NCBI GenBank assembly: GCA_002102555.1
Contig: MCFL01000002.1
Span: 806,001 to 870,000, forward strand
DNA: 64,000 nucleotides
Reading direction: 5' to 3'
DNA from: Catenaria anguillulae PL171
Lineage: Eukaryota; Blastocladiomycota; Blastocladiomycetes; Blastocladiales; Catenariaceae
The notes beneath the pieces are model-generated. The model did no database searches and was not told where the DNA came from. It saw only the letters and a list, made by a program, of their open reading frames with translations. Made by a program: the position numbers and the translations under genes. This document shows, in pieces, positions 46,803 to 57,638 of the stretch. Numbering within the stretch: the stretch's first letter is position 1; each line of letters begins with the position of its first letter.

Positions 46803-48169
46803 ATGCATTTTACGCACTGGCCGTCATGGCCCTCTGTCCTATCGGCCACCAACTCGGCCGCCGACGCCCTGATTCTGATCGCTGCCATCATCGCGGGGAT
46901 TTCGGCGTTGCACACCTTGTGTCTCGATTTTTTGATCCCCATTGCGGGCCGTGTGCTGGGCTACTTGCCGCCATCATCAAATGCGCCACCAAAAGCTGGG
47001 TCTCCCGAGGCCATTCTTCATGCACCAGTGCCACAGCGCTCGTCAACATCGCAGCTGGCCGGGATGGGCAATCCGACTCCGGACGACCGCATTGACGAAA
47101 AACTGGGCACGCGTCAAGCTCGCCGGCCAGCTTCCCACGACGAGCCTCATGACAATTCCGGTATCAACCAGCACCTTCAAGAGCCGACAGAGAGAAGCGA
47201 CCAATCTGTCCGTCCAAAACTTGTTCAGTCCAACCCCAACTCTCGGCTTGCAAACGCCGCGCGCATGTCTCTGGAACGTCTGGCACTGAGCGGGGATCAC
47301 ATTGGCCGGCGGTCAAGCGTGTCTGCCAAGCTCATGCGTTGGATGCACGATTACCCACCGTTCGGGCACGACCTGACGGTCGAAAACGTGAATGCCACTT
47401 GGATGAGTACAGCCGATGTTGAAGTCGATCCTTTGCGCGTCAAGATCAAGGCGCACATTAATATGGCGAAGCAAGTCGGGGCAAAGTGTAGTTGTATTTT
47501 GAAGGACGGATTTCAGCAGTAAGTTTGCGCTTATTGTATTGGAACCACGAGAATCTGTGCACTGACTTTTCCTGACACAGACTCACGGCTGGATCGATCC
47601 ACTTGACCGACTTTATCGACATCGCCGTGCATGCAATGTGTCTCGAGGAATCATGGGACCTCTTGGGACACTTCCAGTACATCTCTGTCGAGCAAGTGCA
47701 ACTGTTTTGGATACAGAAGTGTGCAGAAGATTGGCGCCGGTCGGACGAAGGGCTGCTTTGCTCGTCGCATCTGCCCTTGTTTGGAAACCCTGAGGCATTA
47801 CTGTACCTGCTTGGTACGTCTTCTTCTCGTTGAATTTCCGCCCATGTACGAGCGCATTCACCAGACTCGCTCTCAAAAACGTTTTCAGCCGCGCCCGGTC
47901 AGTCAAATCAGTGTCGAATCATGGCCATCCACGAACTGGCGGCCATGGATCAAGGCACTTGGACACGATGCGTCGATGAACTGGCGATTCTACAGCTGCT
48001 CGAAACCTTGGTTGAGCTGCCCAATTCACCCAAATTGTGTGAAATGATTCTGGCATTGTTGTCTCGACTTGCTGGACTCGGCAATGACACCTGCCCTGGC
48101 AGCACGAATCACGTGGGGCGTGCGTGTTTGGATTCCCACTCACCGACAAGTGTTCCCAATAGAGAGTAA
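46803..48169 (+). CDS. N-terminally membrane-anchored protein of unknown function
   Basis: A 409-residue protein after removing introns 47519-47580 (GTAAGT...CACAG) and 47814-47888 (GTACGT...TTCAG); the spliced length is divisible by three. A hydrophobic helix at about residues 23-52 (ALILIAAIIAGISALHTLC) anchors it. A polar Ser/Pro/Arg-rich linker follows, then a helical domain (LTDFIDIAVHAMCLEESWDL, HFQYISVEQVQLFWIQKCAE) and another helical stretch (LAILQLLETLVELPNSPKLC, ILALLSRLAGLG). I recognise no family. It lies directly upstream of the CNG-like channel in the same orientation, 336 nt before it. A shared function is possible but unsupported. Confidence 0.65.
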
Positions 48170-48505
48170 ATACATAGGATGTCTTCTTTCCATGTTGTCA
48201 GTGCTGGGCTTCTGCCAGTTAATAATACTTACACAAAACCCCACACACACTGATGCTCAATCACACACAATAGAAAATCAAACCGTCCACACTTCGCGGC
48301 CGTCGCTCGTCGTTGATCGATGTTCGGCGCGGTTATCGTCTTGTGCGGAGTGACAGACGATTCCCACAACACTAGCGAGAGTTTTTGGCAAAGTTTAATC
48401 ATCTCAATTCCGGCTCCCTGCCCAAGCAATAATCAATGGATTTTGCAATGATAATCCAGACTATGGGCCAAGAGCCCGGCCATCGCGGCCGACGAAAGGC
48501 GAGGC
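48170..48505 (+). other. Intergenic region upstream of the CNG-like channel
   Basis: 336 nt between two genes in the same orientation, expected to hold a 3' UTR and the channel promoter. No RNA gene or distinctive motif is visible. Confidence 0.35.
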
Positions 48506-51131
48506 ATGAATGGCACAACGTCTCTTTCGTGTGCCCACAAGTCAGCCAGTCCAGCGGTTCCTCGTCTTTTGAATGTCAAAATCAGCTCTTGTTTGCACGC
48601 AAGCATGCGAACGTTGACAATGGATACACTAAAATCGAGTTCCACGGTCTTTGCTGTTGCCGCTACGAAGCTGAGACAGTTTCGTGGCCGCGTCGCTCTT
48701 TCGCCATTCTCGGATGGTCTTCAGTCTCCAGAATCCTCTGCCAACCCGGTTCGGTCCCGCTTTATTCTGCATCCAAACAGCAGCCGCTCCATGGCCTGGC
48801 GCGCATTCGCGTCCACATGTGCAGTTCTGCATGCATGGGTGGTACCCATCTTTGGCCTGTTCGATCCACCAGAGAACTCGTTTGTCATGATTCTATTCCG
48901 CTTTACGTGGGCCATGTTGATTGTGGACGTGCTCGTGTGCTCGTGTACAGCAAAGGTGGATCGGGACGGCGACATGGTCAGCGCAACGCTCTCTGAGTGC
49001 GCGTCAAGCTATTTGCGCGACAAGAGGGGATACATTGACATCTTGGCGCTCATTCCATTCGACACGAGGGCTCTCCAGGACTTGTATTCCTCAGCCCCAG
49101 GCTTGCTCTCAGAGTTGGCTCACGCCAACAGATTGCTTGTCCTGTACCGCGTTGCACGATGGGTTCAGCACTTGAATGGCGAGGTCGTTCTCAACATGCA
49201 TTTAATGTGGATTGCGCAGTCCTTGGTTATTGGTTTCCTTGGCATTAATTGGATGGCTGCGTTGTGGTGGACGGTGGGCCAAATGGACTCCAATGCGCGC
49301 GATGGCAAGCCTTCTTGGGTCGAAATGGCTGCACGGAACCCGCAATGGAGGCATGTGTTTGAAAAGAACACTGACGGGACGTGGAAAAGGTCGTGGGAAG
49401 TGCGATACGGTCTCGCTTGTTACTGGGTCATCAACTGTACGCATTTTTTCTTGCTTGCATGGCATGGCGGCCTGTTCGCTGACACGTTGACGTATTGCAT
49501 CGGTATTTGAAGCCGCCCTGATCCCCGAGCACAGTCATTTTTCGGTTCCTTCCTTCCAAGAGCGATGGATTGGTAAAGTGTTTTTTGCCCTGTCCCAAAC
49601 GTTTCTCGTTTGGGTTGCTGGATCGTTCACCTCATCTCTTGCCAACCAACGCGCCAACCGCGCCGTTTTTCAGCGTCGTGCCGATGTCATGGCCGATTTC
49701 CTCGAGACAAGCCATCTTTCGAAGCAGCTGCAACAGCGAGTCACCAGGTACATGAATCACGTTTGGCAGCGCACGAGGGGTATTGACCCGTTCACTTTAT
49801 TGGACGACCTGCCTTCCACGGTCCATGCCGAGCTGGCAATGAAGGCATACAAGCATTTGCTCATCAAGGTTCCGCTGTTCGAAGGAGCCGACATGGCCTT
49901 TTTACGAGCAGTGTGTCTCGCTCTACGTCCTATCTTGTTTATGGCAGGGGATTACATTATCAGGAAAGGCGATTTGGGAGCCGAGATGGTACGCCCGACG
50001 ACGACCGTGTGGCTGGATGGTTTGATTCCGTCCGCTGACTCGCGTCACTCCTGGGTATTATGTCCTCAGTATCTGGTGCTTCATGGCGACGTTGAGATTG
50101 TTTCCGTCGACGAGAGTGGCCGAGAAACGGTCCTCTCAACAATGCGGTCAGGAGCGTATTTTGGAGAAATCTCTCTGTACGCTGAAAAGCCCGCTCATGC
50201 CAGCCGACAATTTGACCTAGATTTGACCTTGAATGTCCCTTTCTGTGTGTATAGATACCTGTCACGTCCACGGACAGTCAGCGTCCGAGCAAAAACAGCG
50301 GTCGACATTCTCGTGCTCCCAAAGCATCACCTGGACCCGATTCTGAAAATGTACCCAGACGTGCATGCACGCATCATGAGCATTGCCCAGGAACACTTGC
50401 TCAAGGACGCGGTCCGCCGCGGATCGGAGCAATCAGCAACCGCACAGGCCGCCGACACCCGTTTGTGTGCGCCAGCAACACCGTCAACTCCAGCAATTGC
50501 ACTCGAGCCCGCCTCGGTCCTGCTTCGGAGCCAAAACGGTCAGCAGGTGCTCGCTCGGGCACTGAGTGGCAGAAAACCGCCCGCGTCGCTAGTAACCGAT
50601 AAGGCAGCAGCAGCCGTGGATGTGCAAGCGAGCAAGAAACGGCTTGCGCAGCGATACCGTGTTGTTAGCATTGATGATGATGTCGATGGCGAAGAGTCAG
50701 AGGGAGTCACGGCAGTCAGCTCTCCTGCGCGTCCAAGGCGGCCGAGCTCGAACAGTAGTCGATCAGCAACAGCAAACACCGCCGGATTAGCCTGTTCTGC
50801 GGGCTCTGTGGTCATGGCCGGCTCGAACGGGACCGCTTGCATACCACCGCACATTCAGCTTGTTACGGTCGCGTCCCCTCTTCGTGACAGTCCAGGCTAT
50901 GCAAGCGACGCGAATGTCAATAGCAACCCATCGGCATCTGAAAACCGAGAAGGAGAAAGCCTAACAGTTCCAACCTCAGAGCTGACGCATGATGCAACGC
51001 AGCTGCGCCAGCGTTCCACGTCTGCCTCTTTTTCACGGAAACCAGGTCGTGACACGCTGCTGCGAACGCGTCTCATGTCGGACGGGGCTGCTCCAAAGCA
51101 TGTACATATAGCCGAGTACGTTCTACTCTGA
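48506..51131 (+). CDS. CNG/HCN-like channel with C-linker and cyclic-nucleotide-binding domain, no canonical pore filter
   Basis: A membrane protein of the cyclic-nucleotide-gated/HCN family, 822 residues after removing introns 49437-49512 and 49989-50069. S1-S2 are family-like: HAWVVPIFGLF, FTWAMLIVDVLVCSCTAKVD. S3 is YLRDKRGYIDILALIPFD. S4 is ANRLLVLYRVARWVQHL, with few positive charges. The S6/C-linker reads GKVFFALSQTFLVWVAGSF, then FQRRADVMADFLETSHLSKQ and VPLFEGADMAFLRAVCL. The CNBD has YLVLHGDVEIVSVDESG and SGAYFGEISLYAEKP, where the GE of the phosphate-binding cassette is present. The pore loop does not contain T-x-GYG/GFG/GET; with the in-phase splice it reads YGLACYWVINSALIPEHSHF. 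A disordered Ser/Thr-rich tail ends the protein. A GTACGT donor just before the stop (51116) could join a further 3' exon. Confidence 0.8.
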
Positions 51132-51187
51132 CGCGGTCGGCCTTGCAATCCTCCCGTTGACGTGCTGTTTTACGAACCTTAGACGTC

Positions 51188-51703
51188 ATGGTGACAATGC
51201 CCCGAGTCCCACATCAAATCAGCTGTCAACGCCTCAACCGCTTCTTTAACGCACAGCCGCTGCTCTCAACGCCTCACAGCCAACCACTCGCAAACGCCGG
51301 TCATTCTGGGCAGCACTCGGGTGTCTCGCGAGCAGCCAGCCATCCAGATCGCCTGACAACGCTCATTCGCAACCTTACTCATTCCGGACGATTGTCTCCC
51401 GCCGCCCAGCAAGACCCCAGTCCTCGCGCACTGAGAACGAGTGACTCGCATTGGCAAGCCGTGTCCAACTCCATCGATGCACCACCAACGCCGCATACCA
51501 CTGTCACAAGCACCCATCAGGAACATGAAGACACTGCCGCCAATGTGTTTGAGGACGCAGAGGATGCGGTGCATGCCTCGCTCGACTTTCTGTTCTTCAC
51601 TCTGGTACCGCTTCAAGAGACGTCGTCGACACCATTCCAGAGTCTTGATCGCTCCACTGCGAAAGCGAGTGGCGCGGAGGACAAGCAGTTGCCAACCGAG
51701 TGA
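51188..51703 (+). CDS. Small hypothetical protein, possibly a 3' exon of the channel gene
   Basis: Open from ATG 51188 to TGA 51703 (171 residues), starting 56 nt after the channel stop. The second half is protein-like: VFEDAEDAVHASLDFLFFTL after a Ser/Thr/His-rich stretch. The GTACGT donor at 51116 and an acceptor CCTTAG before 51180 are in the wrong phase to join this frame, giving instead a short tail (ERHGDNAPSPTS...). It may be a separate small gene, or joined through an indel or another intron. No family was recognised. Confidence 0.35.
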   Translation: MVTMPRVPHQISCQRLNRFFNAQPLLSTPHSQPLANAGHSGQHSGVSRAASHPDRLTTLIRNLTHSGRLSPAAQQDPSPRALRTSDSHWQAVSNSIDAPPTPHTTVTSTHQEHEDTAANVFEDAEDAVHASLDFLFFTLVPLQETSSTPFQSLDRSTAKASGAEDKQLPTE

Positions 51704-51902
51704 GAGAACGGAGACATGCATTGTGTGCACAAGGAGTGATAAAACTTTGTATCAAAGCAGGTTTGGCAAACATGTATGCCTCTCGTACAAGCACATAAAC
51801 CCCAATGGATCAATACAAACACACACACAGACTGAATAAATGTCAAGCATCAAACCCAGCGACCCAGCGACCGACGTTCCGACAGCTACAGCTGATTCAC
51901 AT

Positions 51903-53512
51903 CTAGCCAATCCGAATACACACCGTCTTTTCTTCGGTAAAGAACTCGAGCGAACTCGGCCACCCTTCACGGCCAATCCCACTCGCCTTGACGCCTCCAA
52001 ACGGCATATTGAGATCCCTTGTCATCCAAGTGTTGACCCAAACTGTTCCCGAATGCAGCTTTGCGCTGACGCGGTGCGCCGTGTTGAGTGACTCGGTCCA
52101 CACGGTGGCTGCCAATCCGTACTGGGTACCGTTCGCCCAAGCAATCACCTCGTCCTCGGTATCAAACGGGTAGACACACGTGACGGGCCCGAAAATCTCT
52201 TCTTGCATGCACCGCGAAGTGGGCGCCAAGCCCGTAATGACAGTGGGCGCAACGTAGTACCCGTCCCGCAGATGCGCCGACAGCTCGTCAGCCGGCACAC
52301 GGTACCCGCCCGTCACAACTTTGCCGCCCTCGGCTTTGCCAATCTCAATGTAACCAAGAACCTTTTCCATGTGCTCCTTGGACACGAGCGCACCCAAATC
52401 CGTCGCTGGATTCTTTGGGTCTCCCACCTTGAGTTTCTTGACTTGATCAACCAACTGCGACACAAACTCGTCGTAAATGGACCTGTGCACAAACACGCGT
52501 GACGTGCACAAGCAAATCTCGCCCTGGTTGCGGAACGACGAAAACACGGTGGTCGACACCGCACGTGCGAGATCGGCGTCGCCAAACACGAGTGCGGCGT
52601 TTTTGCCGCCGAGCTCGAGCGAAAGCTTCTTGAACATGGGTGCAGCAACGCGCGCAATGCGCTCGCCAGTCACGGTGCCGCCCGTGAAGGAGATGAGCGG
52701 CACGTCCTTGTGGGCGACGAGGGCCGCGCCTGCGTTGGGCCCATTGCCAAAGACCATGTTGACCACGCCGGCAGGCAGGTTGGCTTGCTGCATGACCTCG
52801 CACAACAAGTAGGCGGTGTGGGAGGTGAATTCGCTTGGCTTGCACACGCACGTGTTGCCTGTGGCGAGGCACGGCGCAATCTTCCAAGTTAAAAGGTAGA
52901 GTGGAAGGTCTGCATTCCGCGACATGGGTTAGGACGTGCTTTTGGGATGATGTCAAGAAGTTGAGGGATATGCAAACGCACTCCAAGGACTAATCAACCC
53001 GGCCACACCCACAGGCTCCCGCCGGACATAGTTTAACGCAGACCCTTGCCCACCAGGCAGCTGCTCCATTTCGGTGGCCTTTGTTGACTCGTGCAAAATG
53101 GCCGAGGCAAAAAACCGAAAGTTGTGAATGGCGCGTGGAATATCGACCGACTTTGCCAAGCTGACGGGCTTGCCCTGATCGGCGCTCTCTGCCTGCGCAA
53201 ACTCGTCGAGCCGGCGCTCGATCCCGTCGGCAATGGCGTTGAGGAAGCGCGACCGCTCGGCGCGCGGGGTTGCGGCCCAGCCAGGGAATGCATGGCGGGC
53301 GGCGGCGACGGCGGTGTCAACGTCGGCGCAGTCGAGTTGGGCACGTCAATGTGGTGCTTGCCAGTGCTTGGGTTGGCCATGGGAAGGTACGCTGGTTGCC
53401 CCTCGCCGTTGGTGGTGGCAGCTGCGGTGGCGTGGGGCGTAAAGGCGCCGTTGATGAAATTGGAGATGCGGATGGCCGCAGTGGGCGGGTCTTGCAGAGT
53501 GCTTGCAGTCAT
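51903..53512 (-). CDS. Aldehyde dehydrogenase, ALDH8A1/aminomuconate-semialdehyde type
   Basis: NAD(P)+-dependent aldehyde oxidation, probably of 2-aminomuconate semialdehyde in tryptophan (kynurenine) breakdown. The start is ATG 53512 (MTASTLQDPP). The intron at 52910-52981 (GTGCGT...ATGCAG) joins GLISPWN to LPLYLLTWKIAPC. Seen in order: ATGNTCVCKPSEFTS, FTGGTVTGERIA (NAD loop), LELGGKNAALVF with the general-base Glu, and NQGEICLCTSRVFV with the catalytic Cys. EEIFGPVTCVYPF and TWMTRDLNMPFGGVKASGIG, then SLEFFTEEKT, favour the ALDH8 clade. A 1-nt break without intron room is at about 53338 (HIDVPNS to DCADVDTAVA). One added base gives 512 residues, close to the family's usual 490, so a sequence error is likely. 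No peroxisomal or mitochondrial signal is obvious. Confidence 0.85.
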
Positions 53513-53830
53513 GGTGTCCAATTTGGTTCTTGCATCGCGGACGATATCTGACTATACCACTACCTACATCCTCGCCTCGCACTTGCCGCCTCCCCAACAA
53601 AAACAAACGCGAACGACGTGCGACCATAACCGCGAAGCCGCGAAGGAGAATCACAATGCCAATGTCAATGTGTATTATTCATGGGATAGAACCTCACAAC
53701 GTGTGTACTTGTGCGTGCCAAATGCATTGCTTGTTTGGTGGGAAACCTCAAAACTGAACCAACGTTTCTCGGCTACACGGACGCAACCCCCGAGCCTAGC
53801 CCGCCATCCTTGAAGTCGCCGAAGTCACGA

Positions 53831-55930
53831 TCACGGCCGACCAGTCAGCGCGGCCGGAGCCGGCGGAACAACAAATTGTCCATGCAGGCGTTCAGCACGA
53901 TCACCATTCCCATGGCCATCCAAAATCAGCTGGACGCGCTCATCCACCACCGGCTCTGGTGCTGGTGGGGCTGGCGGCAACGATCCAAACTGAGCCGCCG
54001 CTTGGAAGCTTGCGGGCGGAGGACGGCTCCATTCCGCAGGGTCAGCATGAGCGCGTGGGCCAAAGAGCATGTCGTCAGAGACGGAACGCCCAGTCGTACC
54101 AGCGGCTGGATGCATTGGTGGGAGCGACGGAAACGCCGAAACGTCGATACTGGTGTGCTCCAAGTCGGGTTTTTGATTCGAAGTCGAGGAGATGGGCGGC
54201 GGATCTAAAACGGGACTGGAGCTCGGTTTCCGAATGCGTCGGTACCCAAGTAGGCAAGCTGATTCAATTGCCACAGTCAGACCCAATTTACAGACACAAC
54301 CGACAATGTAAAACGTACAAGAGCAACCAGCCCGACCCCACCAACGCAGAGCCGGCAGGGATGGCACTGCTACTCGACCCTGATTTGATATTGGCGTCTC
54401 CTTCCGCGTCGCCAGAGCCCAGGGCCGAGGGAACAAACTGGTCCGACCTGGCAAGTGGAGACAATGATTTATCCGCCAGTGGGAATGAGCCAGTGAAATG
54501 GTCCACATAGGACAAAAAGGAGGCTGCTGTAACATACCAGCGAAACTCGAGGGTACCGGGGGTCCGTTCCGTAATTTCAAACACAGCTACTGCTGTCGCC
54601 GCTTGATTGGCCGATGTATCCTGTCCACGAGCGACTGTCGATAAGGATTTGCCCGCTCACTCCAGAAAAACAGAGCATATGAACGTACAGAAGTGTATCC
54701 CAGCACAAGCACCTGGTTATCCACCACCACCGTACCATGGTGAGTCATGATCTCCGGGTCGCCGTAAACGGTCGCGTTTACCCACGCTTTTTCGCCATCA
54801 AGCTCAGAGTACCAAATGGAGCTGATTGGCGAGCCCGACGAGCCTGTGCCCCAGGAACTGCCTACAGAGAGCACATAGGATCGACCACTGGGCGACTTCG
54901 GGTACAAAACAAACTGGTTTTTCGCGCGTGGCGTGTCTGGGTAGGCGCCGTTGTACTGGCGAAAAGGAATCAGACTGTTAGAACGTTTTGTTGACCGACA
55001 GCACCCCATAGCACCATCATGCAATGTGCGAGTACAGACCTGAGCCCAGCGCATGTTGACCAAATCATAAGTGACTGGATTGAAGACACCTGAGGTGATA
55101 TTTCTTAACGAAGCGTGGACGAGCAGTTTCTTCGGGGCTATGTATGCCAGCGCACAGGCAGTCGCATTCGAGGTCCAGACCAGTCACCAACTGGCAGCGC
55201 TTTGATTCCGTCTCCCTGCGAGTAAGGTTTCAAGCCCATCAACGTCAGCATGCCGTGCCCATCATCGCAAGTCACAAAGGCATAGCGTACAGCAGATGCA
55301 CGGCTGCTCAGCTCAGTAAGGACCAAGCTTGTCGGCGACTCTCGCGTTGTTGAGTTTCTAGGATACCCACCATACATGTACGACACGGCTACGTCTTCTT
55401 GCACACCCACGGCACCCGAAAAAATTTCCGACAAAGGCGCCGCCGTCGTCGACTTGCACGGTTCAAGAGGCGCCCACGCCGATGTACCTACTTCTGCTGG
55501 CACCAGCGAGTCGAGCGATTTACCATCCTTGGTTGTGATCTTCCAGTACCTCACCTTGTTGTTCTTTGCGCTCGCGGGTCGCCGAACTCTGAGCCGTACA
55601 GGACAATGGTGTATGTCCCATCCGCAGCGCGGGTGACGTGTGGAATCAATTGGGATGCGGGTTCGGTGAGCGATGTTGTGAGGACTGAAATGGCGGGCTG
55701 AGAGACTTCCATGTTGTTGACAGATCCAAGGATAAGATAGAGTCTTGCGGCCCGTTGAGTAGGCCACCAAACGAGAGAATGCGGCGGAGCTTGGGCAAGT
55801 GGACATGGGCGGCGTCGATATAGATGGTGCGTGCTTGCACTGGCAGGAAGATGATGAGCTGAGCTATGAATAGCGTCAATGCGAGGACCGAGATCGAAGC
55901 GTTCGCGAGGATCCTCTGCGGCCGTGGCCA
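53831..55930 (-). CDS. Type I membrane protein with large unidentified ectodomain
   Basis: The N-terminal hydrophobic leader SISVLALTLFIAQLIIFLPV then ARTIYIDAAHVHLPKLRRI is preceded by a strong intron 3' end (TTTCTAACCGCAG). A 5' exon with the ATG therefore lies further upstream and was not located. The ectodomain, about 400 residues, is beta-rich: AADGTYTIVLYGSEF, NNKVRYWKITTKDGKSLD, VSYMYGGYPRNSTT, YVLSVGSSWGTGSSG, IMTHHGTVVVDNQVLVLGYT. This could be a Kelch/propeller-like fold, but I am not sure. A short TM region follows near IPAGSALVGSGWLLLYV. The cytosolic tail has YRRIRKPSSSPV and TGRSVSDDMLFGPRAHADP. An intron near 54970-55045 ends CGCCAG|TAC (YNGAYPDTPRAKNQ). At least three joins need 1-nt shifts. 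The gene immediately upstream shares the leader and tail. Confidence 0.55.
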
Positions 55931-56534
55931 GGTCCCGCGAGCGCTGCGGTTAGAAAGACATGAGGATCAGTAAATATTTATGTTAGATAGTTGTTGCGCA
56001 GGGTCAGGGAACTGTCTGTGGTGTATGGCATGTCATAATTGGCCCAGGATCAAGTGTAGACGTAGATTGTACTTGTATCCACCCAAACCAAGCCTCCTCA
56101 GGCTCAAAATTGAAGCTTACGATGCCCTTGCTGCTTACTCTTATTTTACGTACGATACATACAGGTACTTCATGATACCGCCTCCGAGAGTCAAAGTTCC
56201 ACTATGTCTCGTGATGTGCGGTGTGCAGTGTCCAGAAGATCGCGTTCCGTGACGGTGAGACAGCTGATGAATTCCCACGTGTGAAGGCCAGCCAAGAACG
56301 GCTTCACGATAAAGAACGCGTAGGTACTGGCATAGTTGGTAACCCATAGTGGTCCGACTCTCCGCATCAGAGCCTGGAAGGTGTCCATTGAGCGCAAAAG
56401 CTGCAGATTTACAGACAGGTGATAGCGGGTGCATAACAACGATGCATCAGCTTCATGAAAAATGGCGCAAATGCTTCAATCACAGAACATTTATCCCAGC
56501 CGTCGGCATCATCATCGTGATCCGATTCAGTTCA
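55931..56534 (-). other. Region upstream of the membrane-protein gene, probably holding its 5' exon
   Basis: About 600 nt between two related minus-strand genes. The downstream gene's leader exon begins after an acceptor at about 55945, so a short first exon with its ATG should be here. Short minus-strand ATG frames exist near 56140-56200, followed by GTATGT/GTACGT donors, but I cannot choose between them. Confidence 0.35.
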
Positions 56535-57410
56535 TCACTGCCGAGGGCAAGCCAGCGTGGCCGGAGCAGGACCAAGAAACAACGGCTCATGTTCCTGCTC
56601 AGCCGTCTGATCGTCTCGCCCGCGCCCACCCAAAATCACCTGGATTCGGGTATCCACCACAGACTCGGGCGCTGGTGGCGACGGTGGTAGCGACCGAAGC
56701 TGAGTTGGCACGTGCAAACTTGCCAGCGGAGCGCGATTCCATCCCGAAGGGTCAATATGCGCAGGTGGGCCAAAGAGCATGTCGTCAGAGACGGATCGGC
56801 CAGTTGTATCGCTGGAATCCTGGTCGGGTTTGTGCGTGGAGCTGCTAGGCGATGGGTTGGTAATGGGACGAGGAATCGGTTTGCGTATGCGTCGGTAAAC
56901 AACATAGCCAAGCTGATTCGAGCGTCCCTCCATCACAATTAGAATCCGCGAACAGGAGGTGTGGGAACAAGGCATGTGTAGCGTACAAGAGCAGCCAAAC
57001 CGAACCCGCCAACTCCGGCGCCGGCGATAATGGCACTTTTGATCTTTGGATCAGGGATGATGGTAGCTGGATCTTTTGCCGTGCCATCAGTGCCGTCAGT
57101 GCCGTCAGTGCCGCTCGTGCCGTTCGTGCTGTTTGTGCCGCCAGAGCCGCCAGAGACTGTGGCAAAGGGAGCAAGCTGATCTAAACTAGAGGACGCGGCG
57201 GACGTTGGGCAGGCGGACATGGACGGCTTCGACGTAGATGGTGCGTGCTTGCACAGGCAGGATGATGGCGGGGGAATACAAGATGGCCATCAGCACGAGC
57301 GAGAGGGCCAGTCGAAGCATCATTGGCAAACGCAGCAGGTTGTGCCTGGCGGAGATAGGCGCTGCTGGCCGGCCATCCGCTCGATCACGGGCTGTCGTGC
57401 GCGGATTCAT
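56535..57410 (-). CDS. Short paralogue of the preceding membrane protein lacking the ectodomain
   Basis: The start is ATG 57410 (MNPRTTARDRADGR). The leader MMLRLALSLVLMAILYSPAI with ILPVQARTIYVEAVHVRLPN is nearly the same as its neighbour's. Instead of the ectodomain there is a short Gly/Ser/Thr stretch (SGGSGGTNSTNGTSGTDG), then a TM helix, IKSAIIAGAGVGGFGLAALV. The cytosolic tail VVYRRIRKPIPRP and TGRSVSDDMLFGPPAHIDP matches the neighbour closely, ending at 56535. A TAG right after VRLPNVRRVL and later frame changes mean a small intron or indels are needed. The tandem arrangement suggests duplication followed by internal deletion, or conversely ectodomain gain in the other copy. No function is known. 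Confidence 0.5.
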
Positions 57411-57638
57411 GAGGAGTAGAAGTTGACGACAATCGGATTGCATTGCCAAGGCTTGGAATTGGCCATCCACACAGTCTAATTGTATAGATGAGAGGGATGC
57501 GAGGTGGATGTATTCATACCTCATACCTCTTGTGCTTCACGCACAGCGGCGAGCGTGAATGGGCAGTGAGCGGGCGAGCAACAAGCAAAGCGGATGTCCT
57601 GCATATGTATATGACGTAAACATAGCAATCGGCTAAGG

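Noticed and set aside
53831..55930. Firm naming of the ectodomain as a Kelch/galactose-oxidase propeller
   Set aside because: The stretch is beta-rich with some Gly/Trp spacing, but regular Kelch repeats could not be laid out across the frame breaks.
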